A stretch of DNA of 10,128 nucleotides from Opitutaceae bacterium (lineage in GTDB: Bacteria; Verrucomicrobiota; Verrucomicrobiae; Opitutales; Opitutaceae). A model generated the notes under the pieces. It saw nothing but the letters and a program-made list of their open reading frames with translations. It did not search any database and had not been told where the DNA came from. The stretch is taken from contig JAISAX010000135.1 in NCBI GenBank assembly GCA_031266495.1, positions 1-10,128 of the forward strand. Reading direction: 5' to 3'. Shown piece after piece: positions 7,139 through 10,128 of this stretch. Every line of letters starts with the position of its first letter. Position 1 is the first letter of the stretch. A program made the position numbers and the translations under genes.

Positions 7139-8041
7139 ATGGAACTGAGGCATCTCCGATACTTTGTGGCTGTGGCCGAGGAACTGAATTTCCGGCGCGC
7201 GGCGGAGCGGTTGCATGTTTCGGCGCCGACGTTGAGCGTGCAGATCAGGGATCTGGAGAGCCACATCGATACGCGCCTGCTGGAGCGGGACACCACCCGG
7301 GTACGCCTGACGGTCGCCGGCGAGGTTTTTCTGAGGGAGGCGAGGCGGTTGCTGGAGCAGTTGCAGCAGATGGTGACGGCTGCGCGGGAGGCCGGCCAGG
7401 GGCGTCAGGGGCGGTTGCGGATCGGCAATGCCGGCGCGATTTCCTACGGGTTCCTGCCGACGTGCCTGAACTTGTTCCGCGAGCGTTTTCCCGATGTTGA
7501 CGTGACGTTGGAAGAACTCGCCTTTGCCGAGCAGCATACCACGGCTCTTCGCGATGGCCGGATTCAGATCGGGTTCATTTTCAATCCGGAGGAGCCCAGG
7601 CTTGTCGGCCTGAACCATCTTCAAATTGTTGACACGCCGTTCAAGGTGCTGGTCAGCGATGCGCATCCGTTCGCCCGGCGGCGGCGGGTTTCGTTGCGGG
7701 AACTGGAGGGGGAACCGTTGCTGGCGGTGGGGCCGCCCGGAAGCACCGGCCATGCCGAGCATATCCTGGCGTTGCTGCGAGACCGGATGATCAGGCCCGG
7801 GCCTATGAAGGCCGTCATGAGCCAGGAGGCGTTTCTCGCGATGGTGGCGGGGGGGCAGGGGGTTTCGCTCGTGCCGATGGCTCGCAGTATTTCGCGTGAC
7901 GGGTTGTCCACGGTGGCGTTCCGGGAGAATGGGCCGGATTTGCAATTCCGGTTGCACGCCATCTGGAAGGCGGACGAGTCCTCGCCGTTGGTGAAAAATT
8001 TCGTCGAGGTGCTGCGGCATTTTCGCAGCCACCACGCGTGA
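7139..8041 (+). CDS. LysR-family transcriptional regulator
   Basis: This is a 300-residue DNA-binding regulator of the usual family length. The N-terminal winged helix (residues 1-60) is canonical: MELRHLRYFVAVAEELNFRR, then AAERLHVSAPTLSVQIRDLE, then LLERDTTRVRLTVAGEVFL. A linker helix (about 62-90) and a periplasmic-binding-protein-like effector domain (about 91-295) follow, the latter starting GRLRIGNAGA and including RIQIGFIF and the GQGVSLVPM segment typical of LTTRs. The start has a weak AAGGG (7130-7134) four bases upstream. The gene is divergent from the MarR-family gene and efflux operon and convergent with the next gene. LysR regulators usually act on a divergent neighbour, so the pump or the marR-type gene is a plausible target, in the manner of MexT and mexEF-oprN. 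The effector is unknown. Confidence 0.95.
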   Translation: MELRHLRYFVAVAEELNFRRAAERLHVSAPTLSVQIRDLESHIDTRLLERDTTRVRLTVAGEVFLREARRLLEQLQQMVTAAREAGQGRQGRLRIGNAGAISYGFLPTCLNLFRERFPDVDVTLEELAFAEQHTTALRDGRIQIGFIFNPEEPRLVGLNHLQIVDTPFKVLVSDAHPFARRRRVSLRELEGEPLLAVGPPGSTGHAEHILALLRDRMIRPGPMKAVMSQEAFLAMVAGGQGVSLVPMARSISRDGLSTVAFRENGPDLQFRLHAIWKADESSPLVKNFVEVLRHFRSHHA

Positions 8042-8072
8042 ATCGGGCGGCGGGGAACATCCCTGGTTCGGG

Positions 8073-8104
8073 TGGCCTTGCCGGGCGCAATCCCGGCAAG
8101 GCCA
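8073..8104 (+). terminator. strong hairpin downstream of LysR gene, no U tract
   Basis: TGGCCTTGCCGGG (8073-8085) and CCCGGCAAGGCCA (8092-8104) form a 13-bp perfect stem with the loop CGCAAT, 31 bases after the LysR stop. Neither strand has a T tract beside the stem, so it is not a classical intrinsic terminator. It may be a mRNA-end stabilising structure, a rho-assisted stop, or a member of a REP-like family. The placement between convergent genes favours a 3'-end role. Confidence 0.5.
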
Positions 8105-8156
8105 TCCGATCAAAAAGGCCGGCTGCGTAACATCTGCTGCAACAATGAACACACAC

Positions 8157-8194
8157 AAAAAAACCGGAACGGACGCGGGGGGCGTTCGTTCCGG
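8157..8194 (-). terminator. intrinsic terminator for the SUMF1-fold gene
   Basis: On the minus strand CCGGAACGAACGC (8194-8182), a 5-base C loop and GCGTCCGTTCCGG (8176-8164) form a 13-position stem with one A-C mismatch, followed directly by T7 (8163-8157). It lies 66 bases past the stop codon of the PEP-CTERM gene. Between gene and hairpin sits an 11-bp tandem repeat. A stem plus T tract makes this the best-supported terminator in the window. Confidence 0.75.
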
Positions 8195-8207
8195 GAAGAG
8201 ATCAGCC

Positions 8208-8246
8208 GCGGGTCAACTGCGGGTCAACTGCGGGTCAACTGCGGGG
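8208..8246. repeat. 11-bp tandem repeat, three copies plus a partial
   Basis: The unit GCGGGTCAACT repeats exactly at 8208-8218, 8219-8229 and 8230-8240, followed by the start of a fourth (GCGGGG). It lies in the 3' region between the PEP-CTERM gene and its terminator. No spacers separate the units, so it is not CRISPR-like. Its role is unknown. An iteron-type protein site or simple slippage product are both possible. Confidence 0.85.
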
Positions 8247-8260
8247 CCGCCGCGGGGGCC

Positions 8261-9271
8261 TCACGCACGCGCGCCACGATAACGGCGCAGCGCCGCCCAG
8301 GCCAGCAGCGCCAGTCCGGCCAGCGTGGCCCACGTCGCGGGCTCGGGCACGGCCGTCAGGCTGGCAACCCGGAAGCCGACGTTGCTGCGCTCATCCGCCG
8401 GGCCGATGGAGTCGCGACCAGACGCGGCGAGGCTGTAGTCGGTGCCGTAGAACGAGCCGCCCCGCAACACACGGCTCGTACCATCATCAGCAGGATCTTC
8501 AATCCACTCGTACAGAGTCCCCGCCTGGTCATACGTTCCGAAATACGAGGTCGCTTTTGTGTAACTACCTACATTCTCCACCGTGCCGCTTCCGTTAAAG
8601 TTCGCTCCGTTAACCTCTTTTTTGTCGTTGACCGGTGACTCTCCTCCCGCCCACGGGTAATTCGTATATCCGCCCGCACCTCCATTCAGCGTCGGGTTGT
8701 AGTACGCTGCCTTGTACCACTCGTCCTCGCTCGCTATCGCAAAACCTCCCGCTGCCCACGCCTCGGCATTCCGCGTGATTCCGGTGCCATCGCTCAGCGT
8801 GTACATCCCCGTCTCCGTGCCTCCGCTCCCCTGCCCGTTCGTCAGCCAGTTCACAAATCGCGCCGCCTCGTAAAACGACACAAAATTCACCGGCTTGCTT
8901 TCAAAGCCCGACTTCACCGAATACCAATCCCCGGACGTACCGTTACTCGCCTTCTCGATGCCATAGTAAATGTTGTCTGTAATGGTAAACAGGCCCAGCG
9001 AGTTCGTTCCGCTGCTGTCCACCGCGTTCAAAAACGCCACGTACTGCGTGTTCGTTACCTCGTATGTGCCGATCTGATACTCGTAGCTCACTGACCCGCG
9101 TCCATTCGCCCCGGTGCCCTCTGCGGTGTCCGCCACGTTATTGGCATAACCCACCGTCACCATCGATATGTCGATCGCTCCGAAGGCCGTCGCGGCCCCC
9201 AGCGTGAAAGCCACCGCGACCAGCGCGGCGGCACCGTTTTTATAGATTCTGTTTTTGATCCTGTTTTTCAT
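8261..9271 (-). CDS. secreted SUMF1/formylglycine-generating-enzyme-fold protein with PEP-CTERM anchor
   Basis: This 336-residue protein is exported and then probably sorted by an exosortase-type system. It has a basic N-terminus (MKNRIKNRIYKN), a hydrophobic core and a likely cleavage after ATAFG (residue 31 or 32). The FGE-sulfatase fold spans about 35-303: YQIGTYEVTNTQYVAFLNAV, KPVNFVSFYEAARFVNWLT, FAIASEDEWYKAAYYNP, YDQAGTLYEWIED, RVLRGGSFYGTDYS and NVGFRV are all family landmarks. The C-terminus has the VPEP motif (308-311), a hydrophobic helix (about 314-328) and a basic tail (RRYRGARA). The protein contains no cysteine at all, so the two catalytic cysteines of true formylglycine-generating enzymes are absent. 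A binding or structural role outside the cytoplasm is more likely than sulfatase activation. Its coding strand is G-rich and without long homopolymers, unlike the efflux genes. Such proteins often form expanded families in Verrucomicrobia. The exosortase is not in this window. Confidence 0.9.
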   Translation of the reverse strand: MKNRIKNRIYKNGAAALVAVAFTLGAATAFGAIDISMVTVGYANNVADTAEGTGANGRGSVSYEYQIGTYEVTNTQYVAFLNAVDSSGTNSLGLFTITDNIYYGIEKASNGTSGDWYSVKSGFESKPVNFVSFYEAARFVNWLTNGQGSGGTETGMYTLSDGTGITRNAEAWAAGGFAIASEDEWYKAAYYNPTLNGGAGGYTNYPWAGGESPVNDKKEVNGANFNGSGTVENVGSYTKATSYFGTYDQAGTLYEWIEDPADDGTSRVLRGGSFYGTDYSLAASGRDSIGPADERSNVGFRVASLTAVPEPATWATLAGLALLAWAALRRYRGARA

Positions 9272-9292
9272 GATGTTTTCAGTCTTTCGGTT

Positions 9293-9326
9293 TTTCAGAT
9301 TTCAGATTTCAGATTTCAGATTTCAG
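9293..9326. repeat. 7-bp tandem repeat TTTCAGA upstream of the SUMF1-fold gene
   Basis: TTTCAGA occurs four times in a row (9293-9320), followed by TTTCAG (9321-9326). It occupies most of the 66-base gap between the upstream hypothetical gene and the SUMF1-fold gene. On the sense strand it reads TCTGAAA repeats. It resembles the TTTCAGCC-type segments at 1903-1940 and 5057-5070, suggesting one low-complexity intergenic family. Confidence 0.85.
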
Positions 9327-9337
9327 CGTTTTGCCCG

Positions 9338-10009
9338 TCAGGGGATGATGGCGGAGACGATTTCGCTCCAGGGGCCTTTCTGGCCGCGGGTGTTCTCCCA
9401 GCGCAGACAAAAATAGACCGTCTTGCCGCGCAACTCGTCCGCGAATTCGATGCGGAAGGGGCTGTGCGTACAAAAAACCGAATGCGTCAGTTGATGGAAC
9501 GCCAGCGGTCCGGAGCCGTCGGCAATGCCGTACAGAAGCTCCGCCCCGTGCACGCCGAAGGGTTTGGCGTTGCTGTGGCCCATGCCCTGGTCGCGGAAAT
9601 CGATAATCAGCCAGCGGATCAGCGTCGTGATGACCTCGAACAAGGGAAAAGTCACCGGCACCGGCACGGGGGTGCGGTCTTCCTTGTGGATGGGCACGCC
9701 CAGGGCCAGCCGCTGCTCGTTGGTCACGCTGCGGCTGGACATGATGTATTCCCGATACGCGGAGCGCAGGGCTTTTTCGTAGGCGGCGCGGGCTTCGTTC
9801 TTGGCCTCGATGGCTATGCTGGTGCGCGTGGCCGGGTTTTCGGCGATGGCGTGCGTGCTTTGCCATGCGGATTGTTTGCCGCGCAGGTCGGTGATGACCG
9901 CGCCGGGCACTCCCCATTCGGTGGCGTTGGGCGTGAGGACATTCATGAATGTCACTTCCCATTGGCCGAAATCCCCGTCGGAAGACGGGATATAATCTCC
10001 GTTATGCAT
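9338..10009 (-). CDS. conserved hypothetical protein, unknown function
   Basis: This is a 223-residue soluble protein without signal peptide or clear membrane segment. The start at 10009 (M-H-N-G-D-Y-I-P) follows an A-rich leader (AACAAAAAAATACACA), without a Shine-Dalgarno match. From memory, proteins in Bacteroidetes, spirochaetes and Verrucomicrobia share this layout: an N-terminal DYIP...F..W segment, a helical middle (here about 65-140, including EARAAYEKALRSAYREYIM) and a beta-rich C-terminal half ending W(S)EI.SAIIP (here GPWSEIVSAIIP). No Pfam name or function is known to me. The C-terminal half (about 150-223: PFRIEFADELRGKTVYFCLR, WENTRGQKGPWSEI) resembles a fibronectin-like beta-sandwich in pattern, which is inference. 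The gene is 66 bases upstream of, and in the same direction as, the SUMF1-fold gene, so it may share its transcript. No catalytic motif is visible. Confidence 0.85.
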   Translation of the reverse strand: MHNGDYIPSSDGDFGQWEVTFMNVLTPNATEWGVPGAVITDLRGKQSAWQSTHAIAENPATRTSIAIEAKNEARAAYEKALRSAYREYIMSSRSVTNEQRLALGVPIHKEDRTPVPVPVTFPLFEVITTLIRWLIIDFRDQGMGHSNAKPFGVHGAELLYGIADGSGPLAFHQLTHSVFCTHSPFRIEFADELRGKTVYFCLRWENTRGQKGPWSEIVSAIIP

Positions 10010-10097
10010 TGTGTATTTTTTTGTTGGTTAGCAGGTAGCAGACAAAAATAAAGCGGGCTCCGGGGTCTGTTTCCCGGTATCCCGGGTCGCGGTTGGC

Positions 10098-10124
10098 ATG
10101 GACGCCAGGAGTCCTGGCGTCCAT
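10098..10124. repeat. 27-bp perfect palindrome with one central base
   Basis: ATGGACGCCAGGA (10098-10110), a central G (10111) and TCCTGGCGTCCAT (10112-10124) form a 13-bp inverted repeat. With almost no loop it is better suited to a protein site or a cruciform/REP-type element than to a terminator, and no T tract follows within the window. A smaller dyad, CCCGG-TATC-CCGGG, lies at 10073-10086. The remaining upstream DNA of the hypothetical gene (10010-10072) shows no clear promoter. Confidence 0.7.
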
Positions 10125-10128
10125 CCCG

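Noticed and set aside
6374..8158. 594-residue minus-strand open frame over the LysR and MarR genes
   Set aside because: It is antisense to the conserved LysR gene and out of frame with the MarR gene. Its Pro/Arg/His-rich sequence is a shadow.
8208..8246. Possible CRISPR-like array
   Set aside because: The repeats are 11 bp, directly abutting, without spacers and only three in number, so it is a plain tandem repeat.

Overview
The window looks like a chromosomal segment of a GC-rich Verrucomicrobium, most likely near Opitutaceae. The clues are a PEP-CTERM sorting tail of the VPEPATWATLAG type, intergenic low-complexity repeats of the TTTCAG family, REP-like palindromes, and start sites that mostly lack a Shine-Dalgarno match. 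The taxonomic call is inference from these features, not from a marker gene.

Left and centre (358-7020, all on the minus strand): a tripartite RND multidrug-efflux locus, read right to left as a MarR-family regulator (6436-7020), a periplasmic adaptor lipoprotein (5116-6344), an HAE1/AcrB-type permease (1911-5045) and a NodT/OprM-type outer-membrane channel lipoprotein (358-1860). The order regulator-adaptor-permease-channel resembles mexR-mexAB-oprM. The adaptor is split as written: a run of 13 C on the coding strand (6197-6209) puts the lipoprotein signal peptide and the adaptor body in different frames. One extra C, or two fewer, gives a normal 409-residue adaptor. This is either a homopolymer sequencing error or a slippage-prone switch, and it is the most interesting point of the window. 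A second C13 run lies between adaptor and permease, and shorter C runs lie inside the permease and channel genes.

Centre right (7021-8041): a short divergent regulatory region with a perfect interrupted dyad (7110-7126) that fits a LysR-type T-N11-A box, followed by a LysR-family regulator on the plus strand (7139-8041). Two regulators therefore face each other next to the pump.

Right (8042-10128): between the convergent LysR gene and the next gene lie a 13-bp-stem hairpin, a minus-strand terminator and an 11-bp tandem repeat. Then follow, on the minus strand, a secreted cysteine-free formylglycine-generating-enzyme-fold (SUMF1) protein with a PEP-CTERM anchor (8261-9271) and, upstream of it, a conserved hypothetical protein of unknown function (9338-10009). 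The window ends in a long perfect palindrome (10098-10124). No rRNA, tRNA, CRISPR array, transposase or phage gene was seen.
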